From: Methylobacterium sp. Leaf117
Lineage (GTDB): Bacteria; Pseudomonadota; Alphaproteobacteria; Rhizobiales; Beijerinckiaceae
DNA length: 64,000 nt
Reading direction: 5' to 3'
Assembly: GCF_001422985.1 (NCBI RefSeq)
Contig: NZ_LMNL01000012.1
Coordinates: 623,096 to 687,095 of the forward strand
Shown here piece after piece: positions 17,908 through 30,450 of this stretch. Position 1 is the stretch's first letter, and the number at the start of each line of letters is the position of its first letter. A program made the position numbers and the translations under genes. The notes beneath the pieces were generated by a model. That model saw only the letters and a list, made by a program, of their open reading frames with translations. It ran no database searches and was not told the origin of the DNA.

Positions 17908-17924
17908 TTTCGAAGTGTTCTATA
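17908..17924 (+). promoter_or_regulatory. Candidate Irr (iron control element) operator upstream of acnA
   Basis: TTTCGAA-gtg-TTCTATA matches the Irr operator (ICE, TTTAGAA-N3-TTCTAAA) of Rhizobiales at 12 of 14 positions. It lies about 180 bases before the acnA start in a 301-bp gap and overlaps TATAAC, a plausible -10 element, so binding would block transcription under low iron. Aconitase, an iron-sulfur enzyme, is a reconstructed member of Irr regulons in related bacteria. I see no good -35 box; the remaining gap shows nothing else clear. Confidence 0.5.
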
Positions 17925-18105
17925 ACGCGCGCAGGCTGCGCCGCGCGAGTTTCAGGGCGTCCAAATCGCCCTTCGCGCATCATCCTCACTCGGGCACCCC
18001 CGGGGCGGCGCGCGCTTCACAGCGCTCCCAGCCGAACACGTGTTTTCGTGGCGCAGGTTATGCCTGCGCGTGTTCGACCAACCGCTCGCGAGGAAATATA
18101 ACGCC

Positions 18106-20805
<2,700 letters not shown>

Positions 20806-20827
20806 AACTCTCCAGATCGCGATGACG

Positions 20828-20857
20828 AGGCCTCGCCCGTTCGGGCGAGGCCTTTTT
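20828..20857 (+). terminator. Rho-independent terminator of acnA
   Basis: An 11-bp perfect stem (aggcctcgccc / gggcgaggcct) with a 4-base loop is followed by TTTTT. It begins 23 bases after the acnA stop. It also separates acnA from the convergent methyltransferase gene. Confidence 0.9.
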
Positions 20858-20889
20858 CATGTTGGAGCAGCGCGTTCGGACAAAGGAGA

Positions 20890-21627
20890 TCACAGCTTAC
20901 GCGCAGCGATTACACGCATTCCCCCAATGGCTCCGTCGTGATCGACGACAAAGCCGATTCCCGCCAATTCCTGCGTGACTGATGCCGAGTCGAGACGTAA
21001 TTTTCTGTAGCTGCTCTTGTGAAGCGTCCACCCATTCTCCGCATGGATATGAATCAGGTCTGTCACCACAACACGATCGGGCTCGTACTCCAACGCGCAC
21101 GTCATGATGCGCTGATCATCAGCGCGAATGGGAAGGAAGCGATCGAGTCCGGTCAGCTCGGTCGAAAGATCGCGGAATGTCAGGGCCAAACGCCCATCCG
21201 AACGCAACACCTCGTGCGCGTCTTGGAACAGCGTCCAGACGTCGGACAGGTCGTTCAGATGGGTCAGAGTATCTCCCATACAAACAACAGCATCGACGCT
21301 GGTTTTCTCGACAAACGTCGGAAAATCACGCAAGTCGGCCAGTATCGCTCGGATCGGATAACGGTCGTTCGCCGCCTCCAGCTCATCTAGGAGAGGACGG
21401 CTGGTATCCAACGCTAAGATCGTTTCAAAGCCAATTTCGCCCAGGGCGTGGGCTTGATAGCCCGGACCGGCGCCGAGATCGATGGCCAGTCCTTTTGACC
21501 CCATGCCGATGCCAAGGCTAGTCAGAAGTGCCCGTTGCTCGGCAACCTTCTCCTCGAACGGCATCCCGTTCATCCAGGAATAGTGAGCGGCGAGCAGGTT
21601 ACAATAGTGATCTTGGACTTGGCTCAT
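20890..21627 (-). CDS. Class I SAM-dependent methyltransferase
   Basis: 245 residues with a Rossmann methyltransferase core: motif I AIDLGAGPGYQAHALGEIGF at residues 48-67, an acidic residue ending strand 2 (LALDTS), DLRDF, and VDAVVCMGDTLTHL as motif IV. The C-terminal strand FRDLS and the final beta-hairpin are in place. Substrate cannot be inferred. The gene is visibly richer in A/T than its neighbours and stands alone on the minus strand between acnA and the pyrC-plsY-dprA operon, so recent acquisition is plausible. The 301-bp gap upstream (21628-21928) is also A/T-richer and holds no recognisable gene. Confidence 0.85.
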   Translation of the reverse strand: MSQVQDHYCNLLAAHYSWMNGMPFEEKVAEQRALLTSLGIGMGSKGLAIDLGAGPGYQAHALGEIGFETILALDTSRPLLDELEAANDRYPIRAILADLRDFPTFVEKTSVDAVVCMGDTLTHLNDLSDVWTLFQDAHEVLRSDGRLALTFRDLSTELTGLDRFLPIRADDQRIMTCALEYEPDRVVVTDLIHIHAENGWTLHKSSYRKLRLDSASVTQELAGIGFVVDHDGAIGGMRVIAARKL

Positions 21628-21928
21628 CCTGACCCCTTGCAGTTCCTCTATGCGCTATACAACCTTTGGTTTCGCAATGTCGAGGCGCCATGTATGGAAG
21701 CTGCTTGTGGCGATCGAGATCGGCCGGCCTGCCGTTTCGGCAACATCCGACCCACCCCGGATCTGATTGGACGGCCATTGTTGCTTGACGCCGCGCCGCG
21801 CGCAGTCGAAACGCGGGCGCAGTTCTAAAGCCGCGACGGAGCAAGGATTCTCAGGTGCCTCGCTTATCCGATGATCTCATCCCGTCCGCGCCGTGCCTGA
21901 AGCCTTCCGTCACTGCGGGTCGAGGGTA

Positions 21929-23242
21929 ATGAGCGTGCGCCCCATCCTCCTGACCAACGCCACCTTGTGCGATCCGGCCACGGGCCGGCAGGCGCCCGGC
22001 CACGTCCTCGTCCGCGACGGCCTGATCCACGATGTCGGCTGGGGGCCGCTGGCCGGAGTGCCGGACGAGGCCGAGACGATCAATTGCGGCGGCCACGTTC
22101 TCAGCCCCGGCCTGATCGATCTGCGCGCCTTCGTGGGCGAGCCCGGCGCCGAGCATCGCGAGACCCTGGCGAGCGCCAGCGCGGCGGCCGCGGCTGGAGG
22201 CGTCACCACGCTGGTCTGCATGCCGGACACCAATCCCATCATCGACGGGCCGGCCATCGTCGACTTTGTCCTGCGCCGGGCGCGCGACACCGCCAGCGTC
22301 CACGTCCTGCCGGCCGCCGCCATCACCAAAGGCCTCGCCGGCCAGGAGATGACCGAGTTCGGCCTGCTGCAGGAGGCCGGCGCCGTGGCGTTCACCGACG
22401 GTCTCAAGGCGGTGGCGAACGCCCAGGTCATGCGCCGCGCGCTCACCTACGCCCGCGATTTCGGCGCCCTGCTGATGCAGCACGTGGAGGAGCCGGACCT
22501 CGTCGGCGACGGCGTGATGAACGAGGGCGAGATGGCCTCGCGGCTCGGACTGCTCGGCATCCCGCGCGAGGCCGAGACGGTGATGCTGGAGCGTGACATC
22601 CGCCTCGTGCGCCTCACGCAAGCCCGCTACCATGCGGCGATGATCTCCTGCGCCGACTCGGTCGAGATCGTGCGCCGGGCCAAGGCGGACGGGCTGCCCG
22701 TCACCTGTGGCGCCTCGGTGAACAACCTCGTCCTCAACGAGGGCGACATCGGCCATTACCGCACCTTCTGCCGGCTCTCGCCGCCCCTGCGCCACGAGAC
22801 CGACCGGCTCGCCCTGGTGGCGGCCCTGAACGACGGGGTGATCGACGTCATCGTCTCCGACCACAACCCGCAGGATGTGGAGACCAAGCGCCTGCCCTTC
22901 GCGGAGGCCGCCGACGGCGCCCTCGGCATCGAGACCCTGCTGGGCGCGGCCCTGCGGCTGGTCCATACCGGCGATGTCGGCCTGCCGCGCCTGCTCGCGG
23001 CCCTGACGGCGAACCCCGCCCGCCTGCTCGGACGCCAGGCCGGACGGCTCGCGGCGGGCGCCCCCGCCGACCTTGTGCTGATCGACCCCGACCTGCCCTA
23101 CGTGCTCGACAAGCGCCAGCTGAAGTCGCGCTCGAAGAACTCGCCCTTCGACGAGGCCCGCCTGCAGGGAGCCGCCATCCTGACGATGGTCGAGGGACGG
23201 ATCGTCTTCCGCGCCCCCGCCGAGACCGAGGCCGCCGCGTGA
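21929..23242 (+). CDS. pyrC: Dihydroorotase-like protein lacking the HxH metal site (PyrC')
   Basis: 437 residues, amidohydrolase fold. Family blocks are clear: [67 protein letters not shown] and [17 protein letters not shown]. The catalytic HxH after PGLID is replaced by RAF and the late DH is followed by N rather than A. The same loss is typical of the alphaproteobacterial pyrC next to pyrB, where it may serve as a structural partner of aspartate carbamoyltransferase as PyrC'/PyrX does in Pseudomonas. Here no pyrB precedes it. ATG 21929 is preferred over GTG 21893. It overlaps plsY by GTGA. Confidence 0.85.
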   Translation: MSVRPILLTNATLCDPATGRQAPGHVLVRDGLIHDVGWGPLAGVPDEAETINCGGHVLSPGLIDLRAFVGEPGAEHRETLASASAAAAAGGVTTLVCMPDTNPIIDGPAIVDFVLRRARDTASVHVLPAAAITKGLAGQEMTEFGLLQEAGAVAFTDGLKAVANAQVMRRALTYARDFGALLMQHVEEPDLVGDGVMNEGEMASRLGLLGIPREAETVMLERDIRLVRLTQARYHAAMISCADSVEIVRRAKADGLPVTCGASVNNLVLNEGDIGHYRTFCRLSPPLRHETDRLALVAALNDGVIDVIVSDHNPQDVETKRLPFAEAADGALGIETLLGAALRLVHTGDVGLPRLLAALTANPARLLGRQAGRLAAGAPADLVLIDPDLPYVLDKRQLKSRSKNSPFDEARLQGAAILTMVEGRIVFRAPAETEAAA

Positions 23243-23859
23243 GCCCGATCGATTCGCAACTCTGGCCTGTCCTGCTGGCGGCGCTCGCGGGGGGCTACCT
23301 CCTCGGGTCGATCCCGTTCGGGCTGATCTTCACCCGATTTGCCGGGCTCGGCGACGTGCGGGCGATCGGTTCGGGCAATATCGGCGCCACCAACGTGCTG
23401 CGCACCGGGCGAAAGGGGCTGGCCGCCGCCACCCTTCTGGGGGATGCGCTGAAGGGTACCGTCGCGGTCCTCCTCGCCGGGCGATTCGGAATGGAGGCGG
23501 GTCTCGTGGCAGGTCTCGTGGCAGGTTTCGGCGCCTTCCTCGGGCACCTGTTCCCGGTCTGGCTCGGGTTCAAGGGCGGCAAGGGCGTCGCGACCTTCCT
23601 GGGCGTCCTTCTGGCCCTGAGCCCGCTCGGCCTCCTGGCCTTCGCGGCAATCTGGCTCGGCCTCGCCTTCACGCTGAAATACTCGTCCCTCGCGGCTCTG
23701 GCCGCATCGGCCCTGACGCCTCTGGTGCTATGGACACTCGGACAGCCCTCGGTTGCATTTTTGTTTCTCGTGCTTGCAGCCCTGCTATGGTGGAAGCATG
23801 CGCCCAACATTCGCCGGCTGATCGACGGAACCGAGGGGCGCATCGGGCAGAAGGGCTGA
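23239..23859 (+). CDS. plsY: Glycerol-3-phosphate acyltransferase PlsY
   Basis: 206 residues, five membrane spans. PlsY uses acyl-phosphate to acylate glycerol-3-phosphate, the first step of phospholipid synthesis, in the inner membrane. The three PlsY motifs are visible: [30 protein letters not shown] and [15 protein letters not shown] start at 23239 overlaps the pyrC stop. A small in-frame duplication (LVAGLVAG, 12 bp) occurs near residue 95. The pyrC-plsY-dprA order is conserved in Rhizobiales. Confidence 0.96.
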   Translation: MSPIDSQLWPVLLAALAGGYLLGSIPFGLIFTRFAGLGDVRAIGSGNIGATNVLRTGRKGLAAATLLGDALKGTVAVLLAGRFGMEAGLVAGLVAGFGAFLGHLFPVWLGFKGGKGVATFLGVLLALSPLGLLAFAAIWLGLAFTLKYSSLAALAASALTPLVLWTLGQPSVAFLFLVLAALLWWKHAPNIRRLIDGTEGRIGQKG

Positions 23860-23890
23860 GGCCGGCTGCCCGCTCCGGAGGGGGAGGGCA

Positions 23891-25063
23891 ATGCAGCTCA
23901 CCGATGCCCAGCGTCTCGACTGGCTGCGCCTGATCCGCACCGAGGGCATCGGCCCGCGCAGCTTCCGCACCCTGATCAATCGCTTCGGCGGGGCCGGTGC
24001 GGCCCTCGAAGCCCTTCCGGGCCTGACCGGCCGCGGCGGCCAGCGCATCGTGCCTCCGGGCCGTGCGGAAGCCGAGGCCGAGATTGCCGCCGCCGGCCGC
24101 CTCGGTGCACGCCTCGTTGCCCTGGGGGAAGCCGATTACCCGAAGCTGCTGCAGGCGGCCGATTCGGCTCCCCCCCTGATCGCGATCCGGGGGCCGGCCG
24201 CGATCCTTCACCGCCCCGCAATCGCCATTGTGGGATCGCGCAACGCCTCCGCCGCGGGGCTCGCCTTCACCGAGCGCCTCGCGCGCGGGCTCGGCGAGGC
24301 CGGGCTGGTCGTGGTCTCGGGGCTGGCGCGCGGCATCGACGCGCGGGCCCACAAGGCCGCGCTGGTACCGGGCACCGTCGCGGTGCTGGCCGGAGGGCAG
24401 GACCGGATCTACCCGACCAACCACGCCGCCCTGGTGGATGCGATCCTGGAGGCGGGGGGCGCCATCCTGGCCGAGATGCCGATGGGCTGGGTGCCGCGCG
24501 GACGTGACTTCCCGCGGCGCAACCGCATCATCTCGGGCCTCGCCTACGGCACCATCGTGATGGAGGCCGCCCGCCGCTCGGGCTCGCTGATCACCGCCCG
24601 CTTCGCCCTCGAACAGGGCCGTGAGGTCTTCGCCGTGCCGGGCTCGCCCCTCGACCCGCGGGCGGAGGGCACCAACGACCTGATCCGCCAGGGCGCCACC
24701 CTGGTCTCCGAGGTCGCGCACGTCACGGAGGCGATCGCACCGCTGCTGGAGGAGGGCGGCGCGGGCGGACGGGACGCCCTGGCGGTCGACCGCCCGGACC
24801 TCGCCGACGCCCCGATCTTCTGGGACGAGCTCGATGTCGACGGAATCGTCCTGCCGATGCCCGCCGAGGAGATCGAGGCGCCCGACGCCCGCGATGATCG
24901 CACCCGGCTCATCGGGTTCCTGAGCCCGACGCCGATCGGGACCGATGAACTGGCGCGCACCGCCGGCCTCAGCGTCCGCGTCGTCCAGACGACCCTGCTC
25001 GAACTCGAGCTCGACGGGCGCATCGAGCGCCACGGCAGCGGGGCGGTGTCGCTGGTGGGATAG
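23891..25063 (+). CDS. dprA: DNA processing protein DprA
   Basis: 390 residues. DprA loads RecA on incoming single-stranded DNA during transformation. An N-terminal helix-hairpin region ([18 protein letters not shown]) is followed by the Rossmann-like core with [54 protein letters not shown] and [29 protein letters not shown]. The C-terminal 60 residues form the winged-helix DML1-like domain. ATG 23891 follows GGGGAGGG. Convergent with ruvX, 6 bases apart. Confidence 0.96.
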   Translation: MQLTDAQRLDWLRLIRTEGIGPRSFRTLINRFGGAGAALEALPGLTGRGGQRIVPPGRAEAEAEIAAAGRLGARLVALGEADYPKLLQAADSAPPLIAIRGPAAILHRPAIAIVGSRNASAAGLAFTERLARGLGEAGLVVVSGLARGIDARAHKAALVPGTVAVLAGGQDRIYPTNHAALVDAILEAGGAILAEMPMGWVPRGRDFPRRNRIISGLAYGTIVMEAARRSGSLITARFALEQGREVFAVPGSPLDPRAEGTNDLIRQGATLVSEVAHVTEAIAPLLEEGGAGGRDALAVDRPDLADAPIFWDELDVDGIVLPMPAEEIEAPDARDDRTRLIGFLSPTPIGTDELARTAGLSVRVVQTTLLELELDGRIERHGSGAVSLVG

Positions 25064-25069
25064 GGCGGC

Positions 25070-25567
25070 TCAGGGTTCGTCGCCGGACTCCGCGTCGTCG
25101 GCAAGGGCGCCACGCATCTGGTCGAGGCAACCCTGCAGGATGTAGGCGGCGGCCAGCATGTCGACGACCTCGCCGCGCTTGGCCCGCGAGGCATCCGCGG
25201 CGATCAGCGCGCGGGTGACGGCGGCGGTGGACAGGCGCTCGTCGCAATAGAGGACGGGCAGGGGCAGCAGCGGCTTCATGTTGCGCACGAAGGACCGGGT
25301 CGACTGCACCCGCACGCCCTCGCTGCCATCCATGTTGAGGGGCAACCCGATCACGAGGCCGCCGACGCCGTGCCGTTCGCACAGGGCCGCGAGGTGCTTC
25401 ACGTCCGGGGTGAACTTGACCCGGCGGATGGTCTCGAGCGGCGAGGCGATCTGGCGCCCGACATCCGACAGGGCGAGGCCGATCGTCTTGGTGCCGAGAT
25501 CGATCCCGATCAGGCGGGGCCCGCCTTGCGAGGCCTCCGCGAAGGCCCGCATCTCGGCCACGTCCAT
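25070..25567 (-). CDS. ruvX: Holliday junction resolvase-like RuvX (YqgF)
   Basis: 165 residues, RNase H fold. Key parts: GIDLGTKTIGLALSD with the first catalytic Asp, VIGLPLNMDGSEGVR, YCDERLSTAAVTRAL and DMLAAAYILQGCL with a late Asp. The family acts in 16S rRNA 5' processing and possibly in junction resolution. ATG 25567 with AGGAGAGG upstream gives the family N-terminus; longer frames read into non-conserved sequence. Convergent with dprA. Confidence 0.94.
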   Translation of the reverse strand: MDVAEMRAFAEASQGGPRLIGIDLGTKTIGLALSDVGRQIASPLETIRRVKFTPDVKHLAALCERHGVGGLVIGLPLNMDGSEGVRVQSTRSFVRNMKPLLPLPVLYCDERLSTAAVTRALIAADASRAKRGEVVDMLAAAYILQGCLDQMRGALADDAESGDEP

Positions 25568-25659
25568 GTGCCATCCTCTCCTGTGCGCCCGCTCCTCCTG
25601 ATCGATCCGGCGCGGAACGGCAAGGAATCCCGATGCGGGGCGCCGGTGGCCATGCCGGC

Positions 25660-26205
25660 TTAGTGCAGGCCGGCCGCGCCCGCAGTGCCGTCGCCGACGA
25701 AGCTGGCGGGGAGGGGGGCTGCCCCCATGCCGAGGATGCCACGCACCGCCGGTCCCTGGCTCCGGCGCATCAGGTCGACGAGATCGGCGCCCCCGAATCG
25801 AACCGATTCGAGGTCGGCGCCCAGCACCCAGATCTCGTACTCGTCGCGGCCCGGCACCACGTCCCAGAACAGGAACTCGCCGGCCTCCGAGCGCCCGAAG
25901 AAGCCGGCCCGCTCGACGACGGCGGGATCGTCGCCCTCGACCTCGAAGCGATGGTCCGGTCGCTCGCCGATGACGGAGGCGATGCTGTGCGCGATCAGTT
26001 CGGAATTCGCGAGGAGATCGGTCTCCGGATCGTCGCTCGGGACGGCGACGCGGAAATAGCCGTTGGCGAGCCCTGCCCCGAGGGTCCGGCAGAAGGCGCG
26101 ATAGCTCTCCGGCAGGCCGTATCCGAGCTCGGCCTCGGCCCGTTCGAGGGCCGCCTCCGTCGCCACCGGCCCCGGCGCACAGGGCGAGAAGACCGCTTCC
26201 CACAT
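25660..26205 (-). CDS. SMI1/KNR4 (SUKH)-like protein
   Basis: 181 residues. The N-terminal half has the SUKH pattern: EAALERAEAELGYGLPESYRAFCRTLGAGL, then YFRV, and later FLFWDVVPGRDEYEIWVLG. SUKH proteins are often immunity proteins against nuclease toxins, but stand-alone chromosomal copies are common and their job is unclear. No toxin gene is adjacent. ATG 26205 has AGGAGG nine bases before it. The C-terminal 30 residues are Gly/Ala-rich. Confidence 0.7.
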   Translation of the reverse strand: MWEAVFSPCAPGPVATEAALERAEAELGYGLPESYRAFCRTLGAGLANGYFRVAVPSDDPETDLLANSELIAHSIASVIGERPDHRFEVEGDDPAVVERAGFFGRSEAGEFLFWDVVPGRDEYEIWVLGADLESVRFGGADLVDLMRRSQGPAVRGILGMGAAPLPASFVGDGTAGAAGLH

Positions 26206-26675
26206 GTGAATGACCCTCCTGGTCCGCATTAACCTTAAAGAAGTGTTGTCATAGCCTTGCGCGGACCCCGTGAGCCAGAGCATCGTTAACGCATCGTTAA
26301 GATCCTGGATGCGGCCCGAATGACTCCGACCTTTTCCGATGCCCCTCCCACACTTCTTGCTCCTCGCGCGCGTCCTGCCTCCGCGGCGAGCCCTGCGCGG
26401 CGTGCGATGCCCCTGCGGCACAAGCTGATGCTGGCCCTGGCCCTCGAAATCCTGGTGCTGGGATTCCGGCAGGCGGAGCCGAACGCAGCCCGGTCCGGCA
26501 TCCTCATCGAATCCCCGTTGCTGCCCCACCACATCATCACCTGACGGGTGCGGGGCTCGGGCGGAGCGACCCGGCGTTGCGAGCGCGGGAAGGCGGGTGC
26601 TATAGCCCGCCCGAGGCCCCATCGCCCGCGAGCCTCGCGGGCCGGCGCAGGGGTGCCTGAGGATCTGAAGACAGC
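26206..26675. other. 470-bp gap without a confident gene
   Basis: Between the divergent SUKH-like gene and gatC. The part near 26215-26300 is A/T-richer (ttaaccttaaagaag, repeated gcatcgttaa) and probably holds promoters for both sides, although I cannot fix -35/-10 boxes. A 74-codon open frame at 26320-26544 has no ribosome-binding site and no recognised similarity. No RNA gene or repeat family member was recognised. Confidence 0.5.
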
Positions 26676-26963
26676 ATGTCGGTCGACGCAACGACGGTGA
26701 GGCGCATCGCGCACCTGGCGCGCATCGCGGTGAGCGAGGACGAGGTCGCTCCCCTGCAGGGTGAACTCAACGCGATCCTGGCCTTCGTCGAGCAACTCGG
26801 CGCCGTCGACGTGACGGGCGTGGAGCCGATGACCTCGGTGACCCCGATGGCGATGAAGAAGCGCCGGGATGTCGTCACCGACGGGGCCAAGGCCGACGCC
26901 ATCGTGGCCAACGCGCCCGAGACCGAGGACCATTACTTCCTGGTCCCGAAGGTCGTCGAATAG
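26676..26963 (+). CDS. gatC: Glutamyl/aspartyl-tRNA(Gln/Asn) amidotransferase subunit GatC
   Basis: 95 residues, the standard GatC size. GatC wraps around GatA and stabilises the GatCAB complex that converts Glu-tRNA(Gln) and Asp-tRNA(Asn) to Gln- and Asn-tRNA. Family motifs: [37 protein letters not shown] and the C-terminal [13 protein letters not shown] 26676; gatA begins 107 bases downstream. Confidence 0.96.
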   Translation: MSVDATTVRRIAHLARIAVSEDEVAPLQGELNAILAFVEQLGAVDVTGVEPMTSVTPMAMKKRRDVVTDGAKADAIVANAPETEDHYFLVPKVVE

Positions 26964-27069
26964 GCGCGCGATCCGCCCCCTAGCGAACGAGGCCGCCCCG
27001 AGCGACGGTCCGCCCGGCGCCCACGGGATGGCGACGGCGGAGCATCGGGGCTCAACAGGACGAGCGCCC

Positions 27070-28566
27070 ATGACTGCCTCCGGTACGACGATTCTGAATG
27101 AACTCACCCTGGCGGAAGCCCGCGACGGGCTGAAGGCCAAGGCCTTCTCCGCTGCCGACCTGACCCGGGCGCATCTCGCCGCCATGGAGAAGGCGCGCGG
27201 CCTCAACGCCTATCTGGTCGAGACGCCGGATCAGGCCCTGACGATGGCGCAGGCCGCGGATGCGAAGATCGCCGCCGGCGAGGCCCGCCCGCTCGAGGGC
27301 ATTCCCCTCGGGATCAAGGACCTGTTCTGCACCGAGGGCGTGGCGACCACCGCCGGCTCGAAGATCCTCGAGGGCTTCACGCCCGCCTACGAATCGGCCG
27401 TGACCGCCAACCTGTGGCGCGACGGCGCGGTCCTGCTCGGCAAGCTCAACCTCGACGAATTCGCCATGGGCTCGTCCAACGAGACCTCCGCCTATGGCGA
27501 CGTGGTCTCGCCCTGGCGCAGGGCCGGATCGGACACCCGGCTGGTACCGGGCGGCTCGTCCGGCGGCTCGGCGGCGGCGGTGGCCGCGCATCTCTGCCTC
27601 GGCGCCACGGCGACGGATACCGGCGGCTCGATCCGCCAGCCCGCCGCCTTCACCGGCACCGTCGGCATCAAGCCGACCTACGGCCGGGTTTCGCGCTGGG
27701 GCACGGTGGCCTACGCCTCCTCCCTCGACCAGGCCGGGCCGATCGCCCGCACGGTGCGCGACTGCGCCATCCTGCTCGGCTCGATGGCGGGTGCGGACGC
27801 GCGCGACACCACCTGCGCCGACCTGCCCGTGCCCGACTTCGAGGCGGCGGTGGCCCGCGGCGTGAAGGGCCTGACCATCGGCATCCCGAAGGAGTACCGG
27901 GTCGAGGGCATGTCGGCCGAGATCCAGGCGCTGTGGGACCAGGGCGCCGCGATGCTGAAGGATGCCGGCGCCACGATCCGCGAGATCTCGCTGCCGCATA
28001 CATCCTACGCTCTGCCGGCCTATTACATCGTCGCCCCGGCCGAGGCCTCCTCGAACCTCGCCCGCTACGACGGCGTGCGCTACGGCCTGCGGGTGCCCGG
28101 CAAGGACATCGCCGGAATGTACGAGAACACCCGCGCCGCCGGCTTCGGCCGCGAGGTCAAGCGCCGGATCATGATCGGCACCTACGTGCTCTCGGCCGGC
28201 TACTACGACGCCTATTACGTGCGGGCGCAGAAGATCCGCACCCTGATCAAGCGCGACTTCGAAGAGGCCTATGCCGCCGGCATCGACGCGATCCTGACGC
28301 CCGCCACCCCAGCGGCGGCCTTCGGCGTCGGCGAGAAGGGCTCCGGCGACCCGGTCGAGATGTACCTGCAGGACGTGTTCACCATCACGGTGAACATGGC
28401 GGGCCTGCCCGGTATCTCGGTGCCGGCCGGCCTCGACGCGCAGGGGCTGCCCCTCGGACTCCAGCTCATCGGCCGACCCTTCGACGAGGAGACGCTGTTC
28501 GCCGCCGCCCAGGTCATCGAGGACGCGGCCGGGCGGACCCGGCTGCCGCCCGCGTGGTGGGCATGA
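27070..28566 (+). CDS. gatA: Glutamyl/aspartyl-tRNA amidotransferase subunit GatA
   Basis: 498 residues, amidase-signature enzyme that releases ammonia from glutamine. The Ser-cisSer-Lys triad is visible: Lys in PLGIKDLF, the cis-Ser in [11 protein letters not shown] and the nucleophile Ser in [11 protein letters not shown]. The GatA-specific stretch [21 protein letters not shown] is intact. ATG 27070 ([12 protein letters not shown]) is chosen; the open frame extends upstream to 26869 but that part overlaps gatC. Followed 10 bases later by a small membrane protein gene. Confidence 0.97.
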   Translation: MTASGTTILNELTLAEARDGLKAKAFSAADLTRAHLAAMEKARGLNAYLVETPDQALTMAQAADAKIAAGEARPLEGIPLGIKDLFCTEGVATTAGSKILEGFTPAYESAVTANLWRDGAVLLGKLNLDEFAMGSSNETSAYGDVVSPWRRAGSDTRLVPGGSSGGSAAAVAAHLCLGATATDTGGSIRQPAAFTGTVGIKPTYGRVSRWGTVAYASSLDQAGPIARTVRDCAILLGSMAGADARDTTCADLPVPDFEAAVARGVKGLTIGIPKEYRVEGMSAEIQALWDQGAAMLKDAGATIREISLPHTSYALPAYYIVAPAEASSNLARYDGVRYGLRVPGKDIAGMYENTRAAGFGREVKRRIMIGTYVLSAGYYDAYYVRAQKIRTLIKRDFEEAYAAGIDAILTPATPAAAFGVGEKGSGDPVEMYLQDVFTITVNMAGLPGISVPAGLDAQGLPLGLQLIGRPFDEETLFAAAQVIEDAAGRTRLPPAWWA

Positions 28567-28576
28567 GGCGCAGCCG

Positions 28577-28876
28577 ATGACCGTCCCGGTCTATCCCTTC
28601 GACGTCTGGATCTGGGCCGCCTTCGATCCCGTCCTGATCGCCATCGCGCTGATCATGGGCTGGAAGTCGGACCAGTTCGTGAAGATCATCCTCGTCTCGC
28701 TGATGGCGTTCGCGGTCTCGGTGCTGGTGTCGTGGGGCGTCACCGCGATCGGCATCCCGTGGCCGGCGCCGGTGAGCCACGACGGCCCGACCTTCTTCCC
28801 CGTGCGCTGGATCGCCGCCTTCCTGTGGGGCGCTCTCGGTTTCCTGGCGCACCAGCTCTACCGCCTGCGCGCTTGA
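28577..28876 (+). CDS. Small membrane protein between gatA and gatB
   Basis: 99 residues with two or three hydrophobic spans (about 10-28, 36-58 and 78-95) and a central PWPAPVSHDGPTFFPVRW loop. No named family is recognised. It starts 10 bases after gatA and ends 68 before gatB, so it is co-transcribed with the amidotransferase genes. The codon pattern is typical of a real gene. Whether it is linked to tRNA amidation or simply inserted there cannot be told from sequence. Confidence 0.8.
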   Translation: MTVPVYPFDVWIWAAFDPVLIAIALIMGWKSDQFVKIILVSLMAFAVSVLVSWGVTAIGIPWPAPVSHDGPTFFPVRWIAAFLWGALGFLAHQLYRLRA

Positions 28877-28944
28877 CCGCGCCGGCCGGCACTTCCACCC
28901 TTCAGGCGCGCATTCGCGCCCCGCAACGCTGAATCCGGGCCATC

Positions 28945-30417
28945 ATGACCGCTGCCGTGAACCCCAAGAAGCTCATCAAGGGCGGCCTGCACGACTGGGA
29001 GGTCGTGATCGGCATGGAGATCCACGCCCAGGTCACCAGCCGATCCAAGCTGTTCTCGGGCGCCTCGACCGAGTTCGGCGGCGAACCGAACGACCACGTC
29101 TCTCTGGTCGATGCAGCCATGCCCGGCATGCTGCCCGTGATCAACGAGGAGTGCGTGGCCCAGGCCGTGCGCACCGGTCTCGGGCTGAAGGCGCAGATCA
29201 ATCACCGCTCAGTGTTCGACCGGAAGAACTACTTCTATCCGGACCTGCCGCAGGGCTACCAGATCAGCCAGTTCAAGGACCCGATCGTCGGCGAGGGCGA
29301 AGTGCTGGTCGACTTAGCCGAGGGCGAGACCATCACCGTCGGGATCGAGCGCCTGCACCTGGAGCAGGATGCCGGCAAGTCCCTGCACGACCAGAACCCG
29401 ACCCAGAGCTTCGTCGACCTCAACCGCTCGGGCGTCGCCCTGATGGAAATCGTGTCCCGACCCGACCTCCGCTCGTCGGAGGAGGCGCGGGCCTACGTGA
29501 CCAAGCTGCGCACCATCCTGCGCTATCTCGGCACCTGCGACGGCGACATGGAGAAGGGCTCGCTCCGCGCCGACGTCAACGTCTCGGTGCGGAAACCCGG
29601 CGCCCCGCTCGGCACCCGCTGCGAGATCAAGAACGTCAACTCGATCCGCTTCATCGGTCAGGCCATCGAGACCGAGGCGCGGCGCCAGATCGCCATCATC
29701 GAGGATGGCGGCACCATCAGCCAGGAGACCCGCCTGTTCGATCCCGGCAAGGGCGAGACCCGGTCCATGCGCTCGAAGGAAGAGGCGCACGATTACCGCT
29801 ACTTCCCCGACCCGGATCTGCTGCCGCTGGAATTCGACCAGGCCTATGTCGACGCCCTGGCGGCCGGCCTGCCGGAGCTGCCCGACGCCAAGAAGGCGCG
29901 CTTCATCGAGACCTACGGCCTCAGCTCCTACGATGCGGGCGTGCTCATCGCCGAGCGCGCCTCGGCCGATTACTTCGAGGCGGTGGCCACGGGCCGCGAT
30001 GGCAAGGCCGCGGCGAACTGGGTCATCAACGAGCTGTTCGGGCGCCTCAACAAGGAGGGCCACAGCATCGAGACCAGCCCGGTCTCGGCGACCCAGCTCG
30101 GCGCCATCGTCGACCTGATCGGCGAGGGCGTGATCTCGGGCAAGATCGCCAAGGACCTGTTCGAGATCGTGTGGTCCGAAGGCGGCGACCCGCGCGAGGT
30201 CGTCGAGTCACGCGGCATGAAACAGGTGACCGACACCGGCGCCATCGAGGCTGCGGTGGACGCGATCATCGCCAAGAACCCGGACAAGGTCAGCCAAGCG
30301 CGCGAGAAGCCCACCCTGCTCGGCTGGTTCGTCGGCCAGACGATGAAGGCCACCGGCGGCAAAGCGAACCCGGCGGCCGTGAACGCCCTGCTCAAGGCGA
30401 AGCTCGGCATCGAGTAG
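28945..30417 (+). CDS. gatB: Aspartyl/glutamyl-tRNA amidotransferase subunit GatB
   Basis: 490 residues. GatB phosphorylates the tRNA-bound Glu or Asp and accepts ammonia from GatA. Visible hallmarks: [96 protein letters not shown] and the C-terminal YqeY-like domain ending LLKAKLGIE. Full length. Last of the gatCA-x-B group. Confidence 0.97.
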   Translation: MTAAVNPKKLIKGGLHDWEVVIGMEIHAQVTSRSKLFSGASTEFGGEPNDHVSLVDAAMPGMLPVINEECVAQAVRTGLGLKAQINHRSVFDRKNYFYPDLPQGYQISQFKDPIVGEGEVLVDLAEGETITVGIERLHLEQDAGKSLHDQNPTQSFVDLNRSGVALMEIVSRPDLRSSEEARAYVTKLRTILRYLGTCDGDMEKGSLRADVNVSVRKPGAPLGTRCEIKNVNSIRFIGQAIETEARRQIAIIEDGGTISQETRLFDPGKGETRSMRSKEEAHDYRYFPDPDLLPLEFDQAYVDALAAGLPELPDAKKARFIETYGLSSYDAGVLIAERASADYFEAVATGRDGKAAANWVINELFGRLNKEGHSIETSPVSATQLGAIVDLIGEGVISGKIAKDLFEIVWSEGGDPREVVESRGMKQVTDTGAIEAAVDAIIAKNPDKVSQAREKPTLLGWFVGQTMKATGGKANPAAVNALLKAKLGIE

Positions 30418-30450
30418 CCTCCTGCCGGACGGACGAAGGGGATGCGGTTC

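Noticed and set aside
21628..21928. Possible transposase remnant in the A/T-richer gap before pyrC
   Set aside because: Translations in all frames gave short pieces with no transposase motif, and no terminal inverted repeats or target duplications were found.
26320..26544. 74-codon frame before gatC
   Set aside because: No ribosome-binding site, Ala/Arg/Pro-rich composition as in random high-GC frames, no recognised similarity.
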